From: a bacterium
GTDB taxonomy: Bacteria > Pseudomonadota > Alphaproteobacteria > Acetobacterales > Acetobacteraceae
Length of the DNA stretch: 56,322 nt
Assembly: GCA_026224825.1 (NCBI GenBank)
Contig: JAMFRO010000095.1
Span: 1 to 56,322, forward strand
Reading direction: 5' to 3'
Shown here: piece after piece, positions 34,590 through 43,272 of the stretch
How positions within the stretch are numbered: position 1 is the stretch's first letter
Layout: each line of letters opens with the position of its first letter
Program-made: the position numbers and the translations under genes
The notes under the pieces: generated by a model
The model's database searches: none
What the model was told of the DNA's origin: nothing
The model's input: the letters and a program-made list of their open reading frames with translations, nothing else

Positions 34590-35216
34590 TCAGATATCCA
34601 GGAAAACCGTCTCGTTGTCACCTTGCAAATGAATATCGAAACGATAACAGGGCACGTCACCCTGTTCCCCGCGAGCGGCGATGAGGGTGGCAACACGGTG
34701 CCGCAGCTCGATACGGGCGAGCAGCGGATCGGCCGCATTCGCGGGCTCCTCATCGCCAAAATATAGCCTGGTGTGCAGACCGACATTGATACCTCGCGCG
34801 ACGATCCAGAAACTGACATGCGGCGCCATCATGCGACCATCGGCGAACGGCACTTGCCCCGGCTTAATTGTCTCGAAACGGTACAACCCGGTGGTCCCGT
34901 CCACGGGCTGGCGCATCCAGCCGTTGAAATATTCATCGGCGACACCGCGATGCTCACCATGGCCCGCATGGAGCCCATTGGCATCGGCCTGCCAGATCTC
35001 GATCAGCGCATCCCTAAGCGGTACCCCTGCCCCATCGAACACCTGGCCGGTGAGGATGATTCGCTCCCCCTGCGTTTTGGGCGACACAGGGAGCGACCCG
35101 AGATCGGACGGATAGACGGCGCCGATACCAGCAAAATTCGGCGTGGCACCGATATGCACGTAAGGACCGGCAGTCTGCGACGGGGTTTCCTTGAGTCTGG
35201 ACAAAGGTTGCGCCAT
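34590..35216 (-). CDS. pcaG: protocatechuate 3,4-dioxygenase alpha subunit
   Basis: A 208-residue subunit with the intradiol dioxygenase fold. It starts LKETPSQTAGPYVHIGATPN, has LIEIWQADANGLHAGHGE, FNGWMRQPVDGTTGLYRFET and a C-terminal barrel ending RFDIHLQGDNETVFLDI. The alpha subunit lacks the iron ligands, as expected, and builds the active site with PcaH. It begins two bases after the pcaH stop, so it is strongly coupled. The two subunits together cleave protocatechuate between its hydroxyls to beta-carboxy-cis,cis-muconate. Confidence 0.94.
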   Translation of the reverse strand: MAQPLSRLKETPSQTAGPYVHIGATPNFAGIGAVYPSDLGSLPVSPKTQGERIILTGQVFDGAGVPLRDALIEIWQADANGLHAGHGEHRGVADEYFNGWMRQPVDGTTGLYRFETIKPGQVPFADGRMMAPHVSFWIVARGINVGLHTRLYFGDEEPANAADPLLARIELRHRVATLIAARGEQGDVPCYRFDIHLQGDNETVFLDI

Positions 35217-35218
35217 GG

Positions 35219-35962
35219 TCAGTTTCCTTCCATCCGGTTCTCGAACATGGTCGAGCGGCGGCCGCGCAGCACGATGTCGAATTTATACGCCAGCGCATCC
35301 ATCGGCAGAGAAGCGGCGCGGTCGAGCGGCGCGATGAGCTGCTCCACCGCGGCACGGCGCGGAATGCCCCGCACGATCGGGCATTGCCAGATCATCGTGT
35401 CACCTTCGAAATACATCTGCGTGATCAGGCGTTGCGCGAAAGCATGGCCGAATACCGAGACATGAATATGTGCGGGGCGCCAGTCATTCACACCGTTAGG
35501 CCAGGGGTAGGGGCCGGGCTTGATGGTGCGGAACCAGTAGCTTCCCTGTTCATCGGTCAGGGTCCTGCCACAGCCGCCAAAATTCGGGTCCAGTGCTGCG
35601 AGATAGCTTTCCTTCTGGTGGCGGTAACGCCCCCCGGCATTGGCCTGCCAGAATTCCAGCAGCGTACCCGGCACGGGCCGCGCATCTTCATCCAGCACAC
35701 GGCCATGCACGATGATGCGCGGTCCGACCGGATCGCCGCTGGTGGCAAAATTGCGGATCAGATCATTGTCCAAAGCACCAATCGCATCATGGCCAAACAC
35801 CGGCGCGGTCATTTCGGAGAGCGTATTGCCGAGCGCGAGCAGCGCCTGCCTCGGCGAGCGTAACAAGGAGGTTTTGTAATCCGGCGTAAAGGCGGGCGGA
35901 TGCCAGCTACGATCACGCTGATAGAATGCTCCTTCGTGGTTCGGTGCCGCGCTGTTACGCAT
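35219..35962 (-). CDS. pcaH: protocatechuate 3,4-dioxygenase beta subunit
   Basis: The catalytic subunit, 247 residues. [20 protein letters not shown] is the PcaH N-terminus, and [20 protein letters not shown] leads into the metal site. Iron ligands are the Tyr of [11 protein letters not shown], the Tyr of [11 protein letters not shown] and the His residues of [12 protein letters not shown]. Longer in-frame starts upstream lie inside pcaC and are rejected. The chosen ATG follows AGGAGG by six bases, overlaps the end of pcaC by eight bases, and gives the normal length. Confidence 0.94.
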   Translation of the reverse strand: MRNSAAPNHEGAFYQRDRSWHPPAFTPDYKTSLLRSPRQALLALGNTLSEMTAPVFGHDAIGALDNDLIRNFATSGDPVGPRIIVHGRVLDEDARPVPGTLLEFWQANAGGRYRHQKESYLAALDPNFGGCGRTLTDEQGSYWFRTIKPGPYPWPNGVNDWRPAHIHVSVFGHAFAQRLITQMYFEGDTMIWQCPIVRGIPRRAAVEQLIAPLDRAASLPMDALAYKFDIVLRGRRSTMFENRMEGN

Positions 35963-36374
35963 GTTCATCCTCCTGGCCGCTCCCGGCTGTCTGCATGTCT
36001 TTATAGGTTTGCGCGGCAATCCTGAACGCATGGTTGGCGGCCGGCACGCCGGCATAAATAGCGACATGCAGCAGCGCTTCCCGCACATCCTCCATACTGG
36101 CGCCGGTATTGCCGGTCGCGCGCACATGCATCGCCACCTCATCATCATGCCCCAACGCCGCCAGCAATGCGATGGTGATCATCGAGCGTTCACGCAACGA
36201 AATCGCCGGGCGCGCCCAGACCGAACCCCAGGCGCCTTCGGTGATCAGGTTTTGAAAATCCGCTGTGAAAGGCGTCGTGCCGGCGATGGCCGCATCGACG
36301 TGTATCTCCCCCAGCACTTTCCGGCGCACCGCCATGCCTTGGGTAAATCTCGATGATGGATCAGACATGAACAT
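35955..36374 (-). CDS. pcaC: 4-carboxymuconolactone decarboxylase
   Basis: A 139-residue AhpD-like protein that decarboxylates gamma-carboxymuconolactone to 3-oxoadipate enol-lactone. It starts [20 protein letters not shown] and contains [20 protein letters not shown], the helix [20 protein letters not shown] and the conserved [20 protein letters not shown] with a following [15 protein letters not shown]. The ATG at 36368 is an equally possible start. Its beginning overlaps the end of pcaD and its end overlaps pcaH, showing tight coupling. Confidence 0.94.
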   Translation of the reverse strand: MFMSDPSSRFTQGMAVRRKVLGEIHVDAAIAGTTPFTADFQNLITEGAWGSVWARPAISLRERSMITIALLAALGHDDEVAMHVRATGNTGASMEDVREALLHVAIYAGVPAANHAFRIAAQTYKDMQTAGSGQEDEHA

Positions 36375-37155
36375 GCTCCGTTAAATGCTGTCCGATCAGC
36401 GCCGCGAGAGACGCGGGCTGCTCGGCTGGCGGAATATGGCCGCAATGGGCAATCAGTTCGAAACGCGCGCCCGGAATCCGCGCGGCGGTAGCGCGCACCT
36501 GCGCGGGCGGGGTTGATTGATCACCATCGCTGGCCACAACAAGCGCCGGCGCGGTGATCGCGCCGACGCGCTCGGTCAGATCGGCATCGCGCAGAGCTGC
36601 GCACGCAGCGGCATAGCCGATGGCGGACGTGCCACACAGCATCGCGCGCCACCCGGCCAGCTCATATGCACGGCCGGCATGAAAGCCGGGCGTGAACCAG
36701 CGCTGCATCACCGCATCAGCAATGCTCTCAAGCCCCCCGCTCTCCACCGCCGCGATGCGCGCATTCCAGTCCTCCACCGTACCTATCCGCGCCGCCGTAT
36801 CGGCCAGGACCAAAGCGCTGAGCCGCCCGGGTGCCTCCAGCGCCACCTGCTGCGCGATCAAGCCGCCGATGGACAATCCCACCAGCGCGAACTGGCCCAG
36901 TTGCAGATGATCGGCCAGCGCCAGCACGTCATCCGCCAGTCCCGCGATGCTATAAGGGCCGGGCGGCACCTCGCTCAGCCCATGCCCGCGCTTGTCGTAG
37001 AGCACGATGCGCCACTCTCCGTCGAGAATCCCGGCCAGCTCGTCCCATAGGCGGCAATCCGTGCCCAGCGCGTTGATGAAGATGACCGCCGGCCTATCCC
37101 GCTGGCCTGTCTCCCGCCAATGCATGCGCAGATTATTTAACTTCGTAAACGCCAT
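36361..37155 (-). CDS. pcaD: 3-oxoadipate enol-lactonase
   Basis: A 264-residue alpha/beta hydrolase converting 3-oxoadipate enol-lactone to 3-oxoadipate. The nucleophile elbow is ALVGLSIGGLIAQQVAL, the Asp is in VVASDGDQSTPP and the His in IAHCGHIPPAEQP. The PcaD phrase LYDKRGHGLSEVPPGPYSIA is present. The ATG at 37155 (MAFTKLNNLRMHWRETG) fits the family; the longer upstream frame begins inside pcaF. A free-standing pcaD here means no PcaL-type fusion with pcaC, though the genes overlap by up to 14 bp. Confidence 0.93.
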   Translation of the reverse strand: MAFTKLNNLRMHWRETGQRDRPAVIFINALGTDCRLWDELAGILDGEWRIVLYDKRGHGLSEVPPGPYSIAGLADDVLALADHLQLGQFALVGLSIGGLIAQQVALEAPGRLSALVLADTAARIGTVEDWNARIAAVESGGLESIADAVMQRWFTPGFHAGRAYELAGWRAMLCGTSAIGYAAACAALRDADLTERVGAITAPALVVASDGDQSTPPAQVRATAARIPGARFELIAHCGHIPPAEQPASLAALIGQHLTEHVHV

Positions 37156-37168
37156 GCTGCTTGCCCTC

Positions 37169-38371
37169 TCAAACCCGTTCCAGCGCCAGCGCCAGCCCCT
37201 GGCCGACACCAATGCACATAGTCACCAGTGCCCGCCTGCCCCCCCTCACCTCCAGCCCATGCACAGCGGTAAGCACCAGCCGTGCCCCCGAGGCACCAAG
37301 CGGGTGACCCAGCGCGATGGCACCGCCATGCGGGTTGAGATGCGCCGCCGCCGGATCGATACCCAGTTCGCGCGCCGAAGCAATAACCTGCGACGCAAAC
37401 GCCTCGTTCAGCTCGACCAGATCGAAATCTCCAATGCCGAGTCCCAGCCGCGCCATTAGCTTCCGGCTGGCGGGCACGGGACCAATGCCCATCACATCCG
37501 GCGCCACCCCGGCCGAAGCCATGCCGAGAATGCGGGCGCGCGGTGTCAACCCATGCCGTGATGCTGCCGCTTCAGATGCGATAAACATCGCCGCCGCCCC
37601 GTCATTCACGCCCGCGGCATTCCCGGCCGTGACACTGCCATTTTCGCGCACCACGGGGTTGAGCCTGGCCAGGGCCTCCAGCGTCGTATCAGGGCGCGGA
37701 TGCTCATCGGTACCGACAGTGATGCGCCCCTGTTTCCCCGGAACGGTTACCGGGATGATTTCCGCTTTGAAATAATATGATGCCTGCGCCGCTGCCGCGC
37801 GCTGCTGGCTACGCAGAGCGCATTCATCCTGATCCACGCGGCTCACCTGATAGCGCCGCGCCACATTTTCTCCGGTCTCGGGCATCGAGACCGTGCCATA
37901 CAGCGCCTGCATTTTCGGATTGATCAGCCGCCAGCCAATGACCGTATCTTCCATCCGCATATCGCATGCGAAAGCTTTATCCGCCTTTGCCATAACGTAT
38001 GGCGCACGGCTCATGCTCTCCACGCCGCCGGCAATGGCCAATTCGATCTCACCCGCCATGACGGCGCGCGCCGCCGTTCCCACCGCCTCGGCCCCGCTGG
38101 CGCACAACCGGTTCAGTGTCACACCCGGTACGCCCACCGGCAGCCCCGCGAGCAGTGCCGCCATACGTGCGACATTGCGATTATCCTCCCCCGCCTGGTT
38201 GGCGCAGCCCAGATAAACCTCCTCAATCACCGCCGGATCCAGAGCGGAGTTACGTGCCAGAAGTGCGGCGATCGGCAAGGCCGCCAGATCATCCGCACGC
38301 ACAGAGGCCAGCCCGCCACCGAAGCGGCCGATCGGCGTACGGATGGCATCGCAAATGAAAGCCGCGCTCAT
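37169..38371 (-). CDS. pcaF: 3-oxoadipyl-CoA thiolase
   Basis: A 400-residue thiolase that splits 3-oxoadipyl-CoA to succinyl-CoA and acetyl-CoA. It starts SAAFICDAIRTPIGRFGGGL, with the acyl-enzyme Cys in VTLNRLCASGAEAVGTAAR. The His is in NPHGGAIALGHPLGASGAR and the second Cys in VTMCIGVGQGLAL. The motif EDTVIGWRLINPKM is typical of the PcaF subgroup. Its start is only a few bases after the pcaI stop, a place where pcaJ normally stands. ATG 38371 is preferred over GTG 38374. Confidence 0.93.
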   Translation of the reverse strand: MSAAFICDAIRTPIGRFGGGLASVRADDLAALPIAALLARNSALDPAVIEEVYLGCANQAGEDNRNVARMAALLAGLPVGVPGVTLNRLCASGAEAVGTAARAVMAGEIELAIAGGVESMSRAPYVMAKADKAFACDMRMEDTVIGWRLINPKMQALYGTVSMPETGENVARRYQVSRVDQDECALRSQQRAAAAQASYYFKAEIIPVTVPGKQGRITVGTDEHPRPDTTLEALARLNPVVRENGSVTAGNAAGVNDGAAAMFIASEAAASRHGLTPRARILGMASAGVAPDVMGIGPVPASRKLMARLGLGIGDFDLVELNEAFASQVIASARELGIDPAAAHLNPHGGAIALGHPLGASGARLVLTAVHGLEVRGGRRALVTMCIGVGQGLALALERV

Positions 38372-38377
38372 CACACC

Positions 38378-39085
38378 CTACGTCTCCTCGCGCTGACGCA
38401 CAGTGCGTTTCTCGATGCGTTTCTCATTGATCGTGCATTGCACGACACGGTTTACATAAATCCCCGGCGTGTGGATGCAATCCGGATCGAACGTCCCGGC
38501 AGGCACGATCTCCTCAACCTCGGCGACCGTGATTTTCGCTGCTGTCGCCATGTTCGGATTGAAATTACGCGCCGTCTTGCGGAACATCAGATTCCCCGCC
38601 GGGTCGCCGCGCCAAGCCTTTATCACGGCAAGATCGGCGCGCAGCCAGGTCTCGCGCACATAAAGCTGGCCCTCGAATTCCTCCACCGGCTTGCCCTCCG
38701 CCACTACGGTGCCCACACCGGTGCGGGTGTAAAAAGCCGGGATGCCGGCCCCACCCGCGCGAATGCGCTCAGCCAGCGTACCCTGCGGGCTCAGCTCCAG
38801 CTCCAACTCGCCCGCAAGGTAGAGCCGCTCGAATAATTTGTTTTCGCCAATGTACGAGGAGATCATTTTCCTGATCTGCCGCTTGTTCAGCAGCGTCCAA
38901 AGGCCAAAACCATCCGCGCCGCAATTATTGGAGATGACGGTCAGATCCTGCACTCCGGATTGCTCCAGGGCATGGATCAGACTCTCGGGATTGCCGGACA
39001 GCCCGAAACCGCCGGACATGATCGTCATTCCGTCAAATAACGTCCCCTCTAGCGCAGCCTCCGGGCTCGAAAAGATTTTCTGCAT
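38378..39085 (-). CDS. pcaI: 3-oxoadipate CoA-transferase subunit A
   Basis: A 235-residue alpha subunit of the succinyl-CoA:3-oxoadipate CoA-transferase. The CoA-binding motif is IMSGGFGLSGNPESLI, followed by TVISNNCGADGFGLWTLLNK, IGENKLFERLYLAGELELEL with GTLAERIRAGGAGIPAFYTR, and RETWLRADLAVIKAWRGDPAGNL. The catalytic Glu of this enzyme lies in the B subunit (PcaJ), but no pcaJ follows: pcaF starts within ten bases of the stop. PcaI alone should be inactive, so PcaJ must come from elsewhere or another transferase must substitute. It leads the operon and is divergent from the IclR regulator. Confidence 0.92.
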   Translation of the reverse strand: MQKIFSSPEAALEGTLFDGMTIMSGGFGLSGNPESLIHALEQSGVQDLTVISNNCGADGFGLWTLLNKRQIRKMISSYIGENKLFERLYLAGELELELSPQGTLAERIRAGGAGIPAFYTRTGVGTVVAEGKPVEEFEGQLYVRETWLRADLAVIKAWRGDPAGNLMFRKTARNFNPNMATAAKITVAEVEEIVPAGTFDPDCIHTPGIYVNRVVQCTINEKRIEKRTVRQREET

Positions 39086-39113
39086 TTTTCCTCTTGCAAG
39101 CCTGCCCTAAAAG

Positions 39114-39147
39114 TCCGATTATCGGTCAAATAAGCTGTTTATCGGAG
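39114..39147. promoter_or_regulatory. three-site PcaU/PobR-type operator
   Basis: An 11-bp palindrome CCGATTATCGG at 39115-39125 holds two inverted half-sites, and a third half-site TTATCGG at 39139-39145 repeats in direct orientation exactly 20 bp from TTATCGG at 39119. One inverted pair plus a spaced direct repeat is the operator layout described for the IclR-family regulators PcaU and PobR of Acinetobacter. It lies between pcaI and the IclR gene. Confidence 0.6.
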
Positions 39148-39158
39148 ATGTTGCCCGA

Positions 39159-39956
39159 ATGCTCGAGAAGGTCAAGGAAAATCTGTCTGGCGCCGATCCA
39201 CGCTTCATGACATCGCTCGCGCGCGGGTTGGAGGTTCTCCGCACCTTTGAAAACCGAACCACGCTCACGGTCAGTCAAGCCGCGAAGATGGCTGGTTTGC
39301 CTCGGTCGGCCGTGGCGCGCTGTTTGTTTACCCTCGAGCAGCTCGGCTATGTCGCGGCAACGGGCACGACTTATAGCCTACGCCCGGCAATGCTGCCTCT
39401 GGCGCGAGCTTTTGCCGTCGGCAATCCCCTGGCACGCGATGGCCAACGCGTGGTCGATGCCGTGCGCGATCGGCTGGGTGAGTCCTGTTCGCTGGCCATG
39501 TTCGATTCACGCAGCGGACACAGTCAGGTCGTCTATGTCTGCCGTGCCGAAACCGCACGCATTATCTCAGTACCGCTCTTTTCCGGTAGCACGCTGCCAA
39601 GCTACAGCACCTCCAACGGCCGCGTGCTACTGTCCGGGCTCAACGATGTGGCGCTCAATGCCTTTCTGGCCATGGCCCCCTTCCCCGCCTACACATCCAA
39701 GACGCTGACCAGCGCGCACGCGCTGCGCGCCGAACTTGTCCGCATCCAGACGCAAGGCTGGGCCCTCACCGATGGCGAATTCGAAGCCGGACTTCGCTCA
39801 ATCGCTGTGCCAGTGTGCGATGCCTCGGGCAGCGTGGCCGCCGCCATCAATCTTGCTACCCAATCCAACCAACGCCAGCTTGACTGGCTGACGAATACTG
39901 CCCTACCAGAGTTGCAGGCGGCAGCAGCACATCTGTCGAGAAGCTCATTTCGATAA
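39159..39956 (+). CDS. pcaR: IclR-family regulator of the pca operon
   Basis: A 265-residue IclR-type protein of the PcaR/PcaU/PobR subgroup. The winged helix is FMTSLARGLEVLRTFENRTT, LTVSQAAKMAGLPRSAVARC and LFTLEQLGYVAATG. The effector domain follows, with SCSLAMFDSRSGHSQVVYVC, GSTLPSYSTSNGRVLLSGL and GWALTDGEFEAGLRSIAVPV. Subgroup members bind 3-oxoadipate or protocatechuate and activate pca genes. The divergent position with a three-site operator between supports this role. The choice between names PcaR and PcaU is arbitrary. Confidence 0.87.
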   Translation: MLEKVKENLSGADPRFMTSLARGLEVLRTFENRTTLTVSQAAKMAGLPRSAVARCLFTLEQLGYVAATGTTYSLRPAMLPLARAFAVGNPLARDGQRVVDAVRDRLGESCSLAMFDSRSGHSQVVYVCRAETARIISVPLFSGSTLPSYSTSNGRVLLSGLNDVALNAFLAMAPFPAYTSKTLTSAHALRAELVRIQTQGWALTDGEFEAGLRSIAVPVCDASGSVAAAINLATQSNQRQLDWLTNTALPELQAAAAHLSRSSFR

Positions 39957-40069
39957 TCTTACATAACCAATATCTCGTCTGGCTCACTACCAGCAAATCC
40001 GACAAAAATTACGGAGAACCTAAACCTCCACCGCACAAATACCGTGCCACACACGACACGTAGGGGATG

Positions 40070-40300
40070 CGAATTATCCCCGCTTCCATCAACGAAGAGG
40101 CTCGTTACGTCGCCCGTGCCCTACGCAAAAAGACGAGCGGCTCACCCTACGACGTGAGGGTAAGAAGGTCGAGATGCTATTCGTCCATCTCAAGCAAATC
40201 CTTCGGCTCGATCGACCGCCATGACGTGGCCCATACGGCGCTCGCGATGAGTGTCACCTATCCTCCGCACCTCCAAGCGACAAAACACGACTGCGCTGGT
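40070..40300 (+). pseudogene. IS1182-like transposase C-terminal remnant
   Basis: Shifted frames give the transposase C-terminus in order: ASINEEARYVARALRKK; then ERLTLRREGKKVEMLFVHLK with QILRLDR; then after a stop, RGPYGARDECHLS. I know this pattern from IS1182 (IS5-related) transposases as E-R-K-K-V-E-M-x-F-x-H-L-K-R-I-L followed by L-R-G-P-x-G-A-R-D-E-F. One nonsense codon and at least one frameshift are present, and the catalytic core is missing. A piece of the central part of the same family occurs at 53189-53410. Confidence 0.65.
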
Positions 40301-40309
40301 ATACTGGTT

Positions 40310-40490
40310 AGGCAAATATGACCGCGACACGATCGGCGCGATCATTGATGCCGGCATCGTCTGCCAGGTTAGTTTTTCATTGACGGCATGCCCTATGTTA
40401 CGCCAATCAATCACTGGCGCATTGATGATTATGTCTATTGGCACGGCTCGTCGTATCCATCCGGTGAATCTTTCAATTACTCACAAATTG
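40310..40490 (+). pseudogene. pyridoxamine 5'-phosphate oxidase-family fragment
   Basis: The frame KYDRDTIGAIIDAGIVCQVSF is followed, after a one-base shift, by IDGMPYVTPINHWRIDDYVY and then WHGSS. This is the N-terminal region of the flavin-binding PNPOx-like family (Y-D-R-x-T-I-x-x-I-x-D, I-D-G-x-P-x-V-x-P, L-Y-x-H-G-S). The remainder is missing and no start codon is in frame. It sits between two IS remnants. Confidence 0.55.
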
Positions 40491-40519
40491 CGTGCCGATC
40501 ATTACGCCGAGTTTGATAT

Positions 40520-41010
40520 CCGTCAGCCGTGAGAGCCCCCGCCACATGACGGTGTTGCCGGGAGGAGGATCAGTCGCGCGCGCGAGATAGCCGCCAAGCT
40601 AGGCGATTTTGGACAGATATTGCCCGAGTGTCCTCCGGCGAGGTCGGATTTTATCTTTCACAAGGTGGTCCAGTAGGCCGATTTCTGTTTCGTCCAATGC
40701 GAGTGCCGGCGGCGCCTGCGGGGTAGAGCGGTTTAGCATTGTGATCCAGAAGATCCGCCAGCCGATGATGCAAAAGACCGCGATCAAATTTGTCAGCCGC
40801 TGCGCCGTCCGGAGTTTTGACTCCTCCGCTTTGCACCCGGATTTGAGGATTTAATGGAACACCTCAATTTTCCAGCGCATTGCATACCATTGGAGTTTTT
40901 CGATGGCATCCTTGCGGGGCTGCACAGGCAAATCCGTGATCAACTTCCAATGGATTTTCTTCCGATGCTTCGGGCTCCCGCGTTCCTCCGCGTGGATCAC
41001 CGTTAACGAT
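40520..41010 (-). pseudogene. IS4-family transposase C-terminal remnant
   Basis: Reading leftward the frame gives LTVIHAEERGSPKHRKKIHW, KLITDLPVQPRKDAIEKLQW and YAMRWKIEVFH, then a TAA where Lys is expected, then ILKSGCKAEESKLRTAQRLT, FCIIGWRIFWITMLNRS and LDETEIGLLDHLV. A TAG follows after LGQYLSKIA, and then LGGYLARATDPPPGNTVMWR. The catalytic Glu region Y-x-x-R-W-x-I-E is kept. Two nonsense codons and a missing N-terminus make it dead. Its right side runs into the damaged DUF6502 gene, so this element probably caused that truncation. Confidence 0.75.
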
Positions 41011-41168
41011 AATGCCGGGTACCCTATAACACGCCTCCCGATCACGTCGCGAAATCTCGTACTTCTGCAGTGCTTCGGAGAACTGACCCATGGCAATCGG
41101 AATGACCTTGCAGATCCCCCCACCTTTTCTTGGCTGGGGTCCCGCGCGGTTGTGTATTAAGTTCCTGT

Positions 41169-41292
41169 GCTGAAAGCCGGTCGCCCGGCCGCGAACAGTT
41201 TGAGAAGAATGATCGGCGTGACTCTCCTGGTAAGTTTTGCCATTTACATCTACACCTATGATGACGCCACGGCGCCGGAGACTGACAATTGA
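41169..41292 (+). pseudogene. DUF6502 protein, C-terminal remnant
   Basis: The last roughly 40 codons: AESRSPGREQFEKNDRRDSP and GKF in one frame, then, after one extra T in a run of four at about 41227, FAIYIYTYDDATAPETDN to a stop at 41290. The ending parallels the intact DUF6502 protein at 48858-49847 (NFGVYLYSCDDKPAGEDEV). The stop overlaps the start of the following DUF5666 lipoprotein, as in the intact pair. The upstream part is replaced by IS4 debris. Confidence 0.6.
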
Positions 41293-42440
41293 TACGCCGG
41301 ATTGCTCTGCTTTGTCTTCTCGTCTGTACCGCCTGCGGCATCGGGCAGACCGGCACGCCACCCAAAACCGCAGCCATGGCCACAACGTCGGCCCCTGATG
41401 TATGCCGCATCGGGCCGAATGACGGCCCGGTGCTGGCTGAACGCGGCATCGGCGGCACCGGCGTGCCGCTATTCACGTCCACGCCTGCTGCCGCGGCAAC
41501 CCCGGCAGCATCGCCTGCCGGGCAGAACCGGGGTATTGGCGGCACGGGCATGGCACCGGCGAGCCCGAAAGCCGTCGCGGGGGATACTGGCATTGTCGGC
41601 CAAATCACCGGCTTTGCCTCGGTCTGTCTCAATGGTGTCGAGGTCGCCTATGACCCGGCAACCACCATCGACGTCGAGGGCCAGGGTGAAACGCCCGCGG
41701 CACTGCGGGCCGGTCAAATTGCCGCCATTACGGCCGGTACCGAGGCCGGCACGAAAGACGGTCTGCTCGCCGTCAAGGTGGCCATCCGTTACGAGGTGAC
41801 AGGCCCCGTCACCGCCGTGGGCTCTGGCATGCTGACGGTTGCAGGTCAGCCGGTTACGCGCGATGCGGAGACACGCGGCTTACAGCCGATTTCCCCCGGC
41901 ACCTGGGTGGCCGTGAGCGGGCATCGCAACAATGCCGGCATCATCGCCGCCACGCGCATCGACCACTGGCCCGCCGGCACCGTTATTGTGCACGGCAAGC
42001 TTGTGCGAAAGGGCCGCGACATCCGGATTGGCGGCTTGCACCTCAACCTGCCGCCAGATGCTTTCCCCGTGCGTAATGGCGAGGCCGTCACCGCGACCGG
42101 TACACTCAACGGCGTGACGCTCGACGCCAGTGCCGTTACGCCCGATGTGCTCTACAGCGATCCGCAGGCCTATTTCGGCCCCTCGGTCAAACGGATACTG
42201 ATGCAATCCTATGTCTACACGCTGGGGAGCGCCGTGCACGTGGCCCTGGGTGGCAGTCTTGGCATATTGAAGGGAGTCACGCTCTATAATCGCCCTGGGC
42301 TGGCACTTTTGAAACTGGTGGAATTGCCCGGCACCTCGGTGCTGGTTGTCGGCCAGCTCTTCGGTATTGTCGATGGCGAATACAACCCCTTCACGCACCA
42401 GCCGGCGAATGTCCGGGAAAGCAGCGAACCGGCGCACTGA
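41289..42440 (+). CDS. DUF5666-type exported (lipo)protein, copy 1
   Basis: A 383-residue exported protein. RRIALLCLLVCTACGIGQ is a signal peptide with a lipobox-like Cys at residue 16. The repeat phrase RGIGGTG occurs twice (GPVLAERGIGGTGVP and NRGIGGTGMAP), followed by DUF5666-type beta domains such as GIVGQITGFASVCLNGVEVA and GPVTAVGSGMLTVAGQPV. The start is a TTG overlapping the stop of the DUF6502 remnant; no better start is seen. It is a diverged paralogue of the protein at 47608-48861. Function is unknown; envelope location next to glycan-export genes suggests a cell-surface role. Confidence 0.75.
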   Translation: MIRRIALLCLLVCTACGIGQTGTPPKTAAMATTSAPDVCRIGPNDGPVLAERGIGGTGVPLFTSTPAAAATPAASPAGQNRGIGGTGMAPASPKAVAGDTGIVGQITGFASVCLNGVEVAYDPATTIDVEGQGETPAALRAGQIAAITAGTEAGTKDGLLAVKVAIRYEVTGPVTAVGSGMLTVAGQPVTRDAETRGLQPISPGTWVAVSGHRNNAGIIAATRIDHWPAGTVIVHGKLVRKGRDIRIGGLHLNLPPDAFPVRNGEAVTATGTLNGVTLDASAVTPDVLYSDPQAYFGPSVKRILMQSYVYTLGSAVHVALGGSLGILKGVTLYNRPGLALLKLVELPGTSVLVVGQLFGIVDGEYNPFTHQPANVRESSEPAH

Positions 42441-42526
42441 GAGCGCCCTTAAAAATGCCGGTTCAGGTAGGAAGACCAGGGCTCTGCCCTGGCCTTTCTT
42501 TCCTAAATCAGCATTTTCAGCGCCAC

Positions 42527-43270
42527 CTATACAGCCGTCAGATAGGCTGTGAGTGTTTCGTCCGGCGGGCCGTCCGCCCTGATCTTGCCGGCGTCCATCC
42601 AGATGACGCGATTGCACCAGCGCCGAATGATGTCAGTATCGTGTGAGGAAAGAACGAGAATATCCGCGGTGCGTACCACGGTCTCCAAGCGTTGCTGCGC
42701 CTGACCCAAAAAGGCGGCGTCGCCGGCGAGGAGCCATTCATCCATCAGAAGAATCTGTGGTTTGACCGCGGTGGCAATGGCAAAACCGAGCCGCACGATC
42801 ATTCCCGCGCTATAGGAACGTACGGGCAAGTCGAGAAATGGCCCAAGGTTGGTGAAGGCGGCGACATCTTCTTGCAGTTGTCTGATCTGTGCCTCCCGGC
42901 AGCCGTTGAATAAAGCGCGTAGACGGATGTTCTCCCGGCCCGTTAAATCCATATTCAGCCCTTGGCCGGGATCGAGCAGCGCCGTCACCTTCCCCGTTGT
43001 GGTCACGCGGCCGGCGGCAGGTTCGTAAATTCCAGCCATCAGGCGTAACAAAGTGGTTTTGCCGGCGCCATTCGCGCCCACAAGCCCAAGCCTGTCACCC
43101 GTATGAAGAGACAGAGATATATCCCGCAGCGCCTCGACGGAGAGCCGGCGCCGGCCCGGTTCACCGAACCTGCTTGCCGCGGTGGCGAGCACGGATTTTT
43201 TAAGGCTCCGGCTTTCGCCATGGTAAAGTGGGAAGGTAACGGCGACGGAATCCGCGGACAGTCCAACCAT
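42527..43270 (-). CDS. polysaccharide-export ABC transporter ATPase (Wzt/TagH type)
   Basis: A 247-residue ATPase of the polysaccharide/polyol-phosphate exporter class. Walker A is GLVGANGAGKTTLLRLMAGI, the Walker B is PQILLMDEWLLAGDAAF, and the signature is the exporter-type RSYSAGMIVRLGFA in place of LSGGQ. VLSSHDTDIIRRWCNRVIWM supplies the switch His. There is no C-terminal carbohydrate-binding extension, so it resembles short forms (KpsT, TagH) more than O-antigen Wzt. It follows the permease by two bases, making a two-gene operon. Confidence 0.9.
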   Translation of the reverse strand: MVGLSADSVAVTFPLYHGESRSLKKSVLATAASRFGEPGRRRLSVEALRDISLSLHTGDRLGLVGANGAGKTTLLRLMAGIYEPAAGRVTTTGKVTALLDPGQGLNMDLTGRENIRLRALFNGCREAQIRQLQEDVAAFTNLGPFLDLPVRSYSAGMIVRLGFAIATAVKPQILLMDEWLLAGDAAFLGQAQQRLETVVRTADILVLSSHDTDIIRRWCNRVIWMDAGKIRADGPPDETLTAYLTAV

Positions 43271-43272
43271 GA

